Shown here: one piece after another, positions 10,663 to 21,713 of the stretch
How positions within the stretch are numbered: the stretch's first letter is position 1
How the letters are laid out: every line of letters starts with the position of its first letter
Translations under genes and position numbers: made by a program
The notes under the pieces: generated by a model
Databases searched by the model: none
Seen by the model: only the letters and a program-made list of their open reading frames with translations
Told to the model about the DNA's origin: nothing
Assembly: GCA_032158265.1 (NCBI GenBank)
Contig: JAVTIF010000008.1
Location: 1,674,001 to 1,738,000, forward strand
Reading direction: 5' to 3'
DNA from: Bacidia rubella
Taxonomy: Eukaryota > Ascomycota > Lecanoromycetes > Lecanorales > Ramalinaceae
Length of the DNA stretch: 64,000 bases

Positions 10663-12498
10663 TCACTCCAACCCACTAACCACATACCCACCATACCCAT
10701 CGCCACCCCACTCCCTCTCAACATCCGCACTCCACCCCTCCTTCTTCGCCACAAACTCGCCCCCGGCACCCCCATTACCACCGCCTCCACCACCACCGCT
10801 CAACCACCGTCTAATACAAGTATCCCCCGGCTTCCTCTGCGGACTCTCCAACGGCACCAACTTATAAAAATTCTCATCCAACCGCGTCGGCTCACAATCA
10901 CAGCGATCCTGACTATTTGGCGGACAATGCCGGTTGATATCATGCTGATATCCAATATCCCTAAAGAACCAAATCTCCCGTTTCGGCAGAAACATACTCA
11001 CACTCAATGTATGAATGGGCGCGTCGCCGAATCTTTCGTAGTAGAATCCGCCCCCCTTGTCTAGCCAGGAAAAGTATTTCTCGTTTTGCGGGCTGCGAAA
11101 GAAGGCGAGGGAGCCGACTTCGAAGTTGGAGAAGAATTGGCAGTTGTTGTATTCGCCGCCTGCGCCACCGAAGCCGGAGGCAGCGGAAGAGCTGCCGGTG
11201 GTGGGGTTGCCGTCCGTGCTGTCGAGGAGCCAGTCGAGGTCTGCGTCTGGGTGGATGAGCTCGGGGTGGGCGTTTATGAAGGAGCGGGTGCGGGACCAGA
11301 GGGAGGGGAAGGAACGCGCGTCGTCGAGGATGTTCATGTTGAAGCCGTATTTGAGGTTGTTGTCGCGCATGAAGCGGAAGACGTCGTAGTCGATTGAGCA
11401 GAAGAAGTGGACCTGTTTGGTGTGGATGTTAGTTTTGGTGGGAGAGGGGGGGAGGCGAGGTTGGGGGGGAAGAAACGGAGGAGGAAACGCACGTCAGGCT
11501 CCACTCGCCAATACCAGTCGAAGTCTCGGAGGCGGGGGTGCTTGTAGAAGAATCCGCTGTTCCAGCGGCACATGTGCCGGTAGCTTACCATCCAGCCTTT
11601 GCCTACGCCGATTGCGCCGAGGTACTCAAGGCTGTTCATGAAACGGCCTTCGTCAATCCAGTCTGGGAGCGACCAATGCTCTTTTGGCACGACTTCGTAA
11701 TAGCATTGTGCGTTGGTAAGGTTCTGGGTAGCAGCCTAGCTCACGTGTCGGCGTTAGCTCTTGTTCTCAACACCAAGCTCATTGGGGGCAAGGCACCTTG
11801 AACTCATCACTAAACTCCTCATCATTGAAGAAAACCCATGGATAGTTGTACTTCCTATTCCAATGATACTCCAGCTGTCGCATACTCTGCATCAACCCAT
11901 CGAGCTCCGAGTTCCTCACGAGCGAGATCAATGCCGCTCTCGGCTTCGGCGACCTATGTTTGCCCCACACTGGGATCGAGCGCAAGAAGTCTCTATCTTT
12001 GGCCGTTTCAGCGTATCTGTTGTTCGAATTCTCTTGCAGCCATTTCATTGGATCTGGTGCGTGCTTCTTTGCCGTGATAGAGGCGTCGGTGGGACGCAGA
12101 ACCTGATACGGATTGGAGATTGGCTTGTCCAACGGGTCATGGGTGTTGTGATGGCGCCAGAAGTGGGGCTGAGGAATGAACCAGATCAACAGTGCAAGGA
12201 TGACACAAAAGATGACGGCAATTTGGCGCTTGGAGACTGCGTTGCGGATGCTCGAAGGGATGTAGGCTGCTGGCGACCATTTGGGCGACTTTGGTGTCTT
12301 CCAGAACGTGGTTGACGAGGAAGCTGAGGAGCAGCGAGAGGACATGGAGGACGAGGTAGGTGAGGATGATGGTAGGGAAAATCTCGAAATGGAGCTTTGC
12401 GATGATGGTGTCGCGAGGAGCTTGGGCGATTTGTCCACAAACGGATCGCGAGGCGGTGAGTTGAAGAGGCGCCCAACTGTCCGCTCGAGGAAGCCCAT
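10663..12498 (-). CDS. GT15 alpha-1,2-mannosyltransferase (Kre2/Mnt1/Ktr family)
   Basis: Three exons, 12498-11797, 11723-11493 and 11412-10663 (introns 73 and 80 nt), give 560 residues. A Ser-rich cytosolic tail of about 90 residues precedes one membrane anchor (RQIAVIFCVILALLIWFIP): a type II Golgi enzyme. The GT15 core is clear: RAALISLVRNSELDGL, YPWVFFNDEEFSDEFK, CYYEVVPKEHWSLPDW, CRWNSGFFYKHP, FDWYWRVEPDVHFFCSIDYD, GFNMNILDD and SVSMFLPK. These enzymes transfer mannose from GDP-mannose onto N- and O-linked glycans. The C-terminal part has two glycine-rich insertions, one between GNPTTG and EYNNCQFFSNFE and a run of seven Gly near the C-terminus; both may be variable loops. The precise KTR paralogue is not assignable. 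Confidence 0.9.
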
Positions 12499-12826
12499 CT
12501 TTAGGATGGTTGACTTGATCGAACCACGAAATTAATCGACAGGGGTAGGTGAAAGTGGTGGTGGAAGAATCTTCCGCGGAGAATCTGTTGTTTACAAATT
12601 CGAGTGTCATCAGAGCGCGCGTCACGACACGTCGATGGCAACTTCCTTTTCTTTTCTTCTCTCCATCTCTCCATGCATGACCGGTCTTGAAACACAGGTA
12701 GAGTATATTTGGGATTGGTCTTAGTATTCAGCGTATTATTCCGTGGCAGATATATTCAATATCCCATACTTTTCGCCAGACACCTTGCTAGCATAAGTTC
12801 TTCAACTCATAGGGTTGGTAGAGTCT
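12499..12826. other. Spacer HIR1 3' end / mannosyltransferase promoter
   Basis: 328 bases between two genes on the same (minus) strand. It holds the promoter of the mannosyltransferase and the 3' end of HIR1. Nothing else seen. Confidence 0.4.
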
Positions 12827-15800
12827 CTAAGATACCATCACATCCCCGCTCGCTTGCTCATGCTCTTCTGTGATGCCTAAGATCTTCGCATATGGTACAG
12901 TGATTCGTTGGAGATCACGGTTTTTGCCTGGGAGGGTTAGTTTAACTGCTAGACACCCGGACAGGTGCAGAGAAAAAGAATGCTTACCAAGTATCAAGAC
13001 TGCCTCTCTAAGAAGCTGCTTTCTAGGCCAGCCACAGAGGTTGGCCGAATCATTGCCCCAGTGCCTGTCTGCGCCCGGCCTAACCCCTGCCTCCGCCGGT
13101 AGCTCTTCTTCCCTCTCGTCAAAGATATTGCAGGTGATTCCCTGAAGCAGCTCCTCCACCTTTGCCTTCAGGCCTTCAGCTCCAATCCGTTTAGCATACA
13201 TGTACAAGTACACTTGAAAGTCGAGCTTCGCACCGAGCATCATCGCTGCCGCCACCCTATTTTCTAAGTGTGCAATCGAGACTGCGGATTCAAAGCCTTC
13301 AAAACCTTCCTTGGATAATAGAGCCTTAACAAGCTTTTGTAGTAGCCTTGCTCGGCCTCTCACTATCGTTGCGTTGGTCGTACTGCGCTCTAGATAAGGT
13401 ATGACACCCGCTGAGACTTTCGAGTCATCGCCCAACGCAGCACTAGCTTGCAGGTTGCCAACCGAGCTGTCAGTCGTGTTCCAGTATTGGCTGCCGACCA
13501 TCCACCAGAGCTCCGAAAGCCGTTGCCAGACGTACATGTTGGGATTGTATGCATAGCCTTCTCCGTTAGATAAAGTAACGATGATTCTTGCTTCCGAGTT
13601 CAGCCTGGCGCCGGTTACGCCAGGCCCCTTGGTGATATGGTCCTGCAGACTATGGATCGCGACATCCAGGATCGGTGCCATTGATACAGGAGGATGCGGA
13701 GAGCTGAGGGTGTTCATATCCCAGACGTAGCACATACCAACTGCAGTGACGCAAAGAAGGTACTGGTTCTGGCAGTCGAGGAGCACTGGCTGGCTTTCCA
13801 ACACCAAAGCGTTGAACATTCGTCGCCCAGAAGGTGTCCAGGCGTAGACAGAGCCGTCATCGAAAGCTGCAGCCCAGTAGTCTTTTGTCCCAGTCACAAG
13901 AAGTGCATTCCGCGGAACGTAGTCTTGGAATATTGGTTGACCGCGTCTTGTGACAGTTATCCTGCAGGGTTCGTGATCTCGGCCCCCAGGATGTTGATGG
14001 CTGGGATTTCTTGCTTCAAAGATGAGATTGTGGGATTGCCTGAGATCAGAGACTTCTTCGCTATCTACTTCCGTAGAAGTCTCTTTCCCGAGCGTGCGAA
14101 CAATGTGGACTCGAATTTTGGGGACAGCTAATCTGACCTGACTTACGGTCAGACTAGGATTTGTCACTGCAGGACGAATGAACTCAGGAGTAGGCTGCTG
14201 GCCAGTCGGTGGAGGTAGTGCTTTTGCTGGTACAAGCCCGTTTGGCGTGTTTGTCACAATCGGAATAACGCCATCTTTTCTGGCAGCTGCTAACTTTTTA
14301 TCAACATGATCGTCCTCAACACCCTCCACAGCTGCAAGCTTTCTCTTGTTGCCTAGTAAAAGCGAAGCTAGGCCTCCGCTAGGCAAGCCGTCAAAGGGTT
14401 GCGACAAGTCGAGCGTCGTTTGAGGTTGATCACTGGTTGCTGCTTGATGCGACGTGCTCATCAACTGTGTCTTCGGCAGAGAAGACTCACTGTCGCCTGC
14501 AGTTGAAACCAACAACGGTGCTATGCGCTTCTTTCCATCTTTGGTTATGGTCACACGATTCTTCAGCCGCTCTAGTTTCGCTGCATTGGGATCTTCCTTG
14601 GGCTGTTCTTTGTGGCCGTTTTGCTGTGTAGATGGATTGCTGTTTTCTCCGTTGACCGTTTCTTGACCGTCTTTTACCCCATTAATGACAGGTTTTGAGG
14701 GCGTCCCATTCAATGTTCCAGAGCTACTACCCGGTGCTTGATCTCCCATCAAAGCCCCCATTCGCCCCTCCACGCCTCGCATTTCGCCCTCTTTGCTTCT
14801 CTCCTCCAAGAGTAGAGCATCTGGTCCTTCAATGATGCCTACTCTTCGATTTGCCCCGAATTTGGCGAGAGCTTCTTCGTTTTTCTCAGTCTTCATCTCG
14901 TACCCGATTTCGGTCGGCTCGAACAGTACCGCCGTGATTGTACCATCAAGGCTTACCGCAAACAGATTCCTACCGTCGGGTGTCCACGCCAGGTCAGATA
15001 CAGATTTACCAGCCACCTCTTGCACTATAGTGAGTGGCCTTGTCCTTGCTGTTACCCATACACTCAGTGCTTTGTCCTGCCCACTGCAGGCAACGACGGT
15101 ATGGGGGCTAGAAGGATCTGTAGCTGATTTGGTGAACATTCTTGGAGAAAAGGCGCAAACCTCCGTTGGTCCCTCGTGTCCGACTAAATGTATGTCTCCA
15201 TCCCACTGACCTCTGTTGATAATACACACGGTGCTGACTGGGCCATTGACTGCATTGGCAGCCGCGACATGCATACCATCAGGGGACCAAGAAGGTCGAC
15301 GGAAATAAGTAGTGAGAGGGGAGTTGATGAAGGGCGAAGTGATTGTTTTCTCAAGCATGAAGTTGTTGTGCTGGTCGTGTGATGTGGAATGCGGCGTCGG
15401 TGGGTTGAACCGCCAAATCTTGATGGTCCGGTCATCGCTGGAGGTAGCGAAGTACTTGTTTGCTGGGTCAAATGTGACGCCTTTGACTTGGCTTTGATGC
15501 CCACCCAGTGTCTTGAGCTTCTCGAATGTATAGCCTGACCATACCACCACCTTCGAGTCCAGGCCCACAGAAACCATAATGGAGGAGTCAAATGACCAGC
15601 CCAGATCTTGCACGTCATTTTCATGGCCTATCAGTCGACGGAAGACTCGCCATGATTCCACTTGAGGGGCATCGTCGCTGCCTGTCATTCATGAGCTATG
15701 TCTCTTGTAGCAAAGTGAATGTCTGCTCATACCAAAGCCCGCCTCCTGTGGCTTGCCATGAGGGTCAAAGCGGTATACAACCACCAACTTGTCATCTGCA

Positions 15801-16114
15801 CCGGAAGCCAGATACTGTCCGTTCGCTGAGAAACGAGCTGTGTGTATAGTACCAGAGTGGTAGCTCATGCAGGCCAACTGCTTGGGCTTGGTGTAGGAGG
15901 GGTCGCCCGCATTGTAGATTGCTTCCGTAGACCATATTCGGACGTAGCCATCTGATGACCATTAGTCAAGCTTGCTAAGAATCTGAGCGGCGTCTCTCTC
16001 ACCTCCTGCAGCTGTAACGAGCCTAGAGCCGTCAGGCGAGACATGGCAGCTATAGACCTCGAAGTCTTTCTTCTCCCCGCTATGTGTGAGCCATGGTGGC
16101 CGTATGAAGCGCAT
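12827..16114 (-). CDS. HIR1: Histone regulator Hir1 (HIRA-type WD40 protein)
   Basis: Four exons, 16114-16003, 15951-15733, 15681-12988 and 12927-12827, give 1041 residues. The start MRFIRPPWLTHSGEKKD is the conserved Hir1 N-terminus. WD40 repeats fill roughly the first 380 residues (DGYVRIWS, HTARFSANGQYLASGADDK, DLGWSFDSSIMVSVGLD, SSDDRTIKIW). A low-complexity linker with KKRIAPLL (B-domain-like) follows, then the HIRA C-terminal domain (LWWMVGSQYW, LLQKLVKALLS). Hir1 is part of the HIR complex, which deposits H3-H4 independently of replication and represses histone genes. The last intron (12987-12928, 60 nt, GTAAGC..CCAG with ACTAAC branch) is a multiple of three with no stop, so an unspliced frame would insert 20 residues into a conserved region. 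Divergent from SGT2. Confidence 0.93.
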
Positions 16115-16404
16115 GATGGTGGCTGGAGCTCGTTGAAGTTCCTATCATTCTTTCTTGGCTTGAAACGACTTATGAGTACTTGTGAAGGACGAATAGGAGT
16201 GACTGCGCGTGGAACAGCGCGTCACAATGCGAGCTCCAGTGACTGAAAGAGGGAAATGTTTTCGCCGAGGTTCCGCCGATGAACAGTCTTGAGAAACCAT
16301 TTGAAGATTCTGCGGTTTCAGGGTTATATTCACTCGTCAATTTACAAGGTCACTGCAAGAGAATTTGACGCTTGCAATACATCCAACACACTCACTTCGC
16401 CATA
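16115..16404. promoter_or_regulatory. Divergent promoter HIR1 / SGT2
   Basis: 290 bases between the start codons of HIR1 and SGT2. No TATA box or distinct operator assigned. Confidence 0.35.
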
Positions 16405-17700
16405 ATGGTAAGTCCAATGTTTCTGTAATAATTCACGTCGCTAACGAACCTGCAGGCGTCCACCCTCGACACCAAGAAAAAGCTCGCCCTCGCAATCGTC
16501 GACTTCCTCCAGACCTCTCTCAAAGATGGCACCTTACAGCCCGAAGACAGCGAATCAATCGAGATCGCAACCTCCTGCATCGCCGATACCTTCCACGTCG
16601 ACCCCTCCAAGACCTCCGACATGAACGAAGCCATATCGCAGCAAAACCTCCTCCAGATCTACTCCGTCTACGAAAAACTGAAGTCCGCAAATAAAGGACC
16701 CGCTCCAGCCTCGGGCTCCACCTCAACATCAGCACAAGCAGGATCCCCATCCGCCACCACCGAAGAATCAGAGAATCTGAAGAAACAAGGCAATGCAGCC
16801 ATGTCCCGCAAAGACCACGCCTCCGCCATCGACCTCTACACCCAAGCCCTCAAAATCTCCCCCACAAACCCCATTTACCTCTCGAACCGCGCCGCCGCCT
16901 ACAGTGGGTCCGGCAACCATAAAGACGCCGCCACGGACGCCGAGCTCGCCGTCGCCGCTGATCCCAAGTACTCGAAAGCGTGGTCGCGACTAGGCCTTGC
17001 GAGATTCGTGCTAGGCGATGCGAGAGCGAGTATGGAGGCCTATGAGCAAGGCATGAACGCCGAAGAGAGCACGGGCGGTAAGCCAAGTGATGCGATGAAG
17101 AAGGGGTTCGAGACCGCGAAGAAGAAGGTTGAGGAGCAAGAGCGGGAGGGCAAGGATGGAGAAGGATTGGAAGAGGAGGCTGTCGATGAAGCTGCGGGCG
17201 CGAGCAGAGGGCCTGGTGGAGGCGGGATGCCAGATCTTGCGAGCATGCTTGGGGGAATGGGCGGTGGAGGAGGCGGGGGAGGGGGAGGTGGGATGCCGGA
17301 TTTGGGCGCTATGATGAATAATCCTATGTTCGCGCAGATGGCACAGAGCTTCATGAGCGATCCGAGTAAGATGGAGGGATTGATGCAGAACCCGCAGGTC
17401 AGGGCTATGGCGGAGAAATTCGGTATGGGTGGCGCTGGCGCAGCTGGTGGAGCGGGACCAGGACCAGGTGCCGGTGCGGGGGCTGGTGCAGGAGCTGGTG
17501 CTGGCCAGGGTGCTGGTGGTGGTGGGCGAGGTGGTGGGGGTGGTGGAATGCCAGATCTGGCAAGCTTGATGAGCGATCCAAGTATTCAAGAGATGTGAGT
17601 TCCTCGGAACATCCTCACATTCTACATTGCTAATTTGGTTCACAGGGCAAAGAACTTCATGGGTGGCCGCGGAGGCGGTGCAGGAAGAGGAGGCCCGTAA
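16405..17700 (+). CDS. SGT2: Small glutamine-rich TPR co-chaperone Sgt2/SGTA
   Basis: Exon 1 is only the ATG (16405-16407); then 16456-17594 and 17646-17700; introns 48 and 51 nt. 398 residues. The N-terminal dimerisation domain reads KKKLALAIVDFLQTSLKDG and DSESIEIATSCIADTF; three TPR motifs follow (LKKQGNAAMSRKDHASAIDL, NPIYLSNRAAAYSGSG, YSKAWSRLGLARFVLGDA), then an STI1-like Met/Pro region (NNPMFAQMAQSFMSDPSKM, NPQVRAMAEKFG). Sgt2 hands tail-anchored proteins to the Get4/5-Get3 pathway and binds Hsp70/Hsp90. The C-terminal part, usually Gln-rich, is here dominated by Gly with PGAGAGAG-type tracts and runs of up to eleven Gly. Convergent with the PAP2 gene. Confidence 0.92.
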
Positions 17701-17926
17701 TGGCTGAAGCCGCCTTTGTGATATACATCATGACTCCTATGCTAGCGAACAATGTATACATGCCACAATCTATTCTGGATCGCACGCAAACCACGCTTTC
17801 GAGGCTTCTCTTCTCTGATATAGTAGGTTTACTAATCAAAAAAGGCTCGATGCGTGAGGAAAAAACAAAAACCCAGGGTTGAATCAGAAAAAACCATACG
17901 ATCTATTAGTGCGAACCATTATAGAT

Positions 17927-19269
17927 TCAAATCACAGACCCCCTCGGTCGATACCTCCCCGTCCCATCAACAGCGTCCGCACCCGCTAAAGCGTCTTTAC
18001 TCCCATTCATCCCATTACTCCCACTCATCCCATTACTCCCACTCATCCCATTACTCCCACTCATCCCATTACTCCCACTCATCCCATTACTGCTGCCGCT
18101 CCCCGCTCCCATCGTACCCTCCTCTTCATCCCTCTTCCTCCCAGCTTCATCCCCCAAACCACCCCAGCCTTCTCCTCCCTTCCGTACGATCCAGGCGTTC
18201 CGTGTACCCCGTGGCGCCCAACTGCCGCCTCCACCCCTCTGGATGGGGAGATGGTAATACCGAAACGCCAGCCACGAGAACAGTATCCCCATCAATGAGC
18301 CGAAGAGGATATCGAAGCCATGGTGGCGGAAATCTGTATATCGCGACGCGGAGATGTATGTCGCGACACAGATCGGCACAAGTGGTGCGACCAGTGTGTA
18401 TGTTGGCGGAGCGGCCGCTTGTGAGCGGTGCGGTGAGGAAGTGGGGGAGGTGGAGAATTTGTAGGGCAGGAGGTAGGGGATTGTGCACTGCAGGCGTGAA
18501 GCGAGCCAGAGTGAGAGGTAGAACATGCCGCCCCATGAGACTGTGGGGAGTCAGCGTTAGATTTCTCAGTATTCGAGAGGGAGAGGCAAGAAGAACTCAC
18601 AACTCGCATGCCCGCTGGGAAAACTCATGAATCCATCATCCAGCGTGCCCTTATCTGTCTGTCTGCAAGCCGCACTACTGACCAGCAGATTCCACTCCGG
18701 CAACCGGGCGCCAAATCCACCGACTACACTCGCCATACCCTGGGTCGAGCCTACTAGCATGGCCGGGTCCAAATCGCATCTTGCAAGCAAGTCGGGCCTG
18801 GGCTTGCCAAAAACATTTTTCATGCCCTCGGTGAACAGGAACGTTGTAGCGAGTCCGAGCGCCAGGCCCATCCATGCGGTGTTCCATTCCCATAACCTGC
18901 CCATGACTTTCCTACCTCCGTCGCCTTTTGCTAGTGAGAGGGACGGATTGAGGGATTCGGAAGGAAGAGCGAGGGCGAGTATCATTGTGATAACACCTGG
19001 TCCGATAAGAGCGGTTAGGGCTAAGGCATAGGTTGGGACTGTGGAGTCGCCTGTATAGGGGTATGAGAGGTTGGGGTCCACGGGGGAGAAAGGGCGGTGG
19101 TAGGGTGTGGTGGTCCAGAAGGCGCCGCCGATGGCTGCGATGCCGCTGTAGGGTGATTAGTTGAGAGTTGGAAGGAGACGGGAGGACAAGTGTACATTAT
19201 GATGATCCAATCGACTACGTAGGAGGCGAAGAGGGAGATTGAGAAGCCGGACGGTATGAGGCGGGCCAT
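17927..19269 (-). CDS. PAP2-family lipid phosphatase (DPP1/LPP1-like)
   Basis: Exons 19269-19196, 19145-18601 and 18540-17927 (introns 50 and 60 nt) give 410 residues. Several membrane helices carry the complete three-part PAP2 signature: KNVFGKPRPD, FPSGHAS (rebuilt across the second intron as SGHASFSWGGMFY), and SRYTDFRHHGFDI. Such enzymes dephosphorylate diacylglycerol pyrophosphate, phosphatidate or lyso-phosphatidate at vacuolar or Golgi membranes. The C-terminal tail after the last helix is Gly/Ser-rich and carries about five SGSNGM-type repeats encoded by an 18-nt minisatellite, so tail length may vary among strains. Substrate preference cannot be read from the sequence. Confidence 0.9.
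18001..18092. repeat. 18-bp coding minisatellite in PAP2 tail
   Basis: About five near-perfect tandem copies of an 18-base unit (plus-strand core CCCACTCATCCCATTACT). In the minus-strand gene each unit encodes SGSNGM. The period is a multiple of three, so copy-number change keeps the frame. Confidence 0.9.
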
Positions 19270-19919
19270 GTTTGCCGTGTATGGGTTTGCGCAATCTGAG
19301 AGAAGAAGAGGTATTCGTTTTAAATGTGGGCGAGGGAGGGAGCGAGGGAGCGTCGTAATGATCGTAATTGTGGTGACGGTGATGATGGCAACAAAGTGGC
19401 TATGTCGCGTTGTCGTTCCCGGGCCCTCGCGGAATTGAAAAAAGGTATAGTGCGATACTGGGAACCAGAATATCAGCACAATCACTATTTAAATAAAGAC
19501 ATTTTTGCGGACATATTTATTCAAAATATTGCTCTGAATAAGTCATATATACCAAGTTTCTTTGTATCATATCCCGCTGACGATTTATACGGTGTTGAAT
19601 ATCTAAGATTTAGCGGCCCACTATACCTTTTTTTTGTCCACCCCCAAGCCGGGACCTCCGGAGAGCAGGATCTTGGCGGGACTTGGCAGGCCCTTGTGCT
19701 GGCGACGTCATCAGTGGGCTATATTTAGAAACATAATTTTTCGTCCTCCCATAGCACAATGCGTATCGAAAAGCGTAACCTGTCAAGTACACTGCAAATT
19801 CTGGATAATCATTTGTCGAAGATTATAACAACATGCGAAAGTTGCAGTAATGGCTTCCTCTTTCTCGTCGACGTATTCAATGTGCTCATGCCGAAGGCTC
19901 TTACCCAGAGCGTCACGAT
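19270..19919. other. Spacer PAP2 promoter / STAND-like 3' end
   Basis: 650 bases between two minus-strand genes. It is AT-rich at 19480-19610. No gene or repeat recognised. Confidence 0.4.
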
Positions 19920-21713
19920 TTAGACGGTGAGAGCAATTTGATTCTCTTGTCGCTGAGCATTTGTGGTGAGATTCCTCACCCTATCTGCCAAATCCCGATT
20001 TGAAAGTATCTTACGCACAGAGACCATGGCATGGTTCCCTCTGTCGACAAAAGACCAAAGGCCAATATCGTACAAACCTCTGTAGCTTCGCACCGGAGAG
20101 ATACGAACGAGACCTAGATGTTGGGTACTCGCGTGCGGCAGCTTTACCAAATCTCTACTATCCGTGGGAAACACGGCCATGTCGATCATTAAGTCAAAAG
20201 ACTGTCCACTGTGATAGAGCAACATGCCGAACCTAATGGTCAAAGGACGTTTTTTCCAAGACTCTGGGTTGCGTTGGATTATCCAACTGGCTTGCTCTCC
20301 GTCCTCATCCATTTCGCCAGTGACTGTCAATGCCGGTGACAATGACGCCGGCTGTCTTGATAATTTCAGAGCGCCAGCAAGCCTTCGCGAGGCTCGAGCG
20401 ATATCATGTTCGAAGCCTGAATTGGCGCTGTAGTGTGGGCTTATCGCAATTATCTTTGGCAACTCAGGTGAAGCTGCCTTCCTCGAACCATTAATCGTGC
20501 AGCTAACAAGCATTTTCCTGAGTATCGGAGCAGTATCTTTGTCGAGACTTGATGGTCCTGTTTTCCAAAAAGTCACATCCAAGAAAAGAAAACATGCCGG
20601 GTGGCAAAAGTGATGACCATGCGTGATGTTTGCGACTAACGCCTCGGTCCGAGACTTTCCGTGTGACCAAGAACCGACCATGTCTGACTTGCTGCTGTCA
20701 TTCCGGTCAGATTGCCTGCTTGAGGGCGAACTCGGCGAAACAGCATCGTGCCAATTGCGATCCTGATGGCTGAAAGTTGTCTCATCCGAGGATCTTCGTG
20801 TATGCGTCTGCATGTTGTCTGCGACAGCTGATGGAGACATCTGTCCATACGTATTCTGAGGATCCACAAAGGGATTCACCGATGACTGACTGCTAGTATC
20901 GCTGCGCATTGGCGCATACATTTCAGATCTCTCACCAATCAGCAGGTCCTCCCGATCATCTGAAAAAGATGACCAGAGTGATATTGCGCCATCTTCACGG
21001 AAAGACTTAGTAGCAGCTATCGAGCCGTCACGTCTCAACAATAACTTCACGTATCGAATGATATCGTCGCGGTGCGCCATAACGTGCGCCTGTGATACGT
21101 CCTCTGCCATCAACTCTTTTCTTATTATTTCCCACACGTCATCTTCTTGTGACTCAATCTGAGATAGAACTGAGATTGATACATGTGAAGACGTATTCGA
21201 GGCAAGTGACGAAATCCTCCGGTCACCTTCGTTTGAACCCCGAGACAGCTTTGTATAGATTCTATCAAGCTTCCTCTCCATTCGTGAAAGAGTGGATCCT
21301 TCCAGGCTGATCAAAAAGGTATTGATGGTCGATATGTGAAAAGTAAGTCGACCTCTGAGTGAATCTAGATCGGCCGACCCAACTTGGTAGGCATCCCATA
21401 AGCGGACTATGTTACCCTTTCCACTACTCGAAAGTCTACTATGCTTCTCTACTAAAGTCTCCAACTCTTGAAGTGTGCGAGCGCAGTTGTCCAATATCCC
21501 GAACAAATCCTTCTTGCGCGCTCGACCCTTACGATTTAACAGCGAGTTGGGGTCGTCCGCATCATCTCGCAATGATTGCATGGCGTACGACATCGACTTG
21601 AGCTCGCTCTGGATCTCGTTGTACTCGTTTGGTCCGTCTTTAAAGGCATCATAAACGTACTTGCAAAGTTTGAGTACTAGGACAGCATCACCGATGCCAA
21701 AATTGAAAGCCAT
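19920..21713 (-). CDS. Protein with fungal STAND-type N-terminal domain, no NTPase domain
   Basis: Intronless, 597 residues from ATG 21713. The frame opens further upstream (to 21779) but MAFNFGIGDAVLVLKLCKYV is the conserved start of this group and is preferred. The first 200 residues are helical (YEIQSEL-like region, LWDAYQVGSADLDSLRGRL, STLSRMERKLDRIYTKLS) and resemble the N-terminal domain found on fungal STAND/NLR proteins. The middle is a Ser/Asp-rich linker. The last 200 residues form an uncharacterised domain (FWKTGPSSLDKDTAPILRKM, GMLLYHSGQSFDLMIDMAVF). No P-loop is visible. Possibly a signalling or adaptor protein; function unknown. Confidence 0.65.
   Translation of the reverse strand: MAFNFGIGDAVLVLKLCKYVYDAFKDGPNEYNEIQSELKSMSYAMQSLRDDADDPNSLLNRKGRARKKDLFGILDNCARTLQELETLVEKHSRLSSSGKGNIVRLWDAYQVGSADLDSLRGRLTFHISTINTFLISLEGSTLSRMERKLDRIYTKLSRGSNEGDRRISSLASNTSSHVSISVLSQIESQEDDVWEIIRKELMAEDVSQAHVMAHRDDIIRYVKLLLRRDGSIAATKSFREDGAISLWSSFSDDREDLLIGERSEMYAPMRSDTSSQSSVNPFVDPQNTYGQMSPSAVADNMQTHTRRSSDETTFSHQDRNWHDAVSPSSPSSRQSDRNDSSKSDMVGSWSHGKSRTEALVANITHGHHFCHPACFLFLDVTFWKTGPSSLDKDTAPILRKMLVSCTINGSRKAASPELPKIIAISPHYSANSGFEHDIARASRRLAGALKLSRQPASLSPALTVTGEMDEDGEQASWIIQRNPESWKKRPLTIRFGMLLYHSGQSFDLMIDMAVFPTDSRDLVKLPHASTQHLGLVRISPVRSYRGLYDIGLWSFVDRGNHAMVSVRKILSNRDLADRVRNLTTNAQRQENQIALTV

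Noticed and set aside
12137..12625. Minus-strand ORF of 162 codons overlapping the mannosyltransferase start
   Set aside because: It lies in another frame over a proven exon with clear GT15 homology; a shadow ORF.
17011..17643. Minus-strand ORF of 210 codons antisense to SGT2
   Set aside because: Antisense reading of TPR and Gly-rich codons; Ser/Arg/His-rich, no motif.
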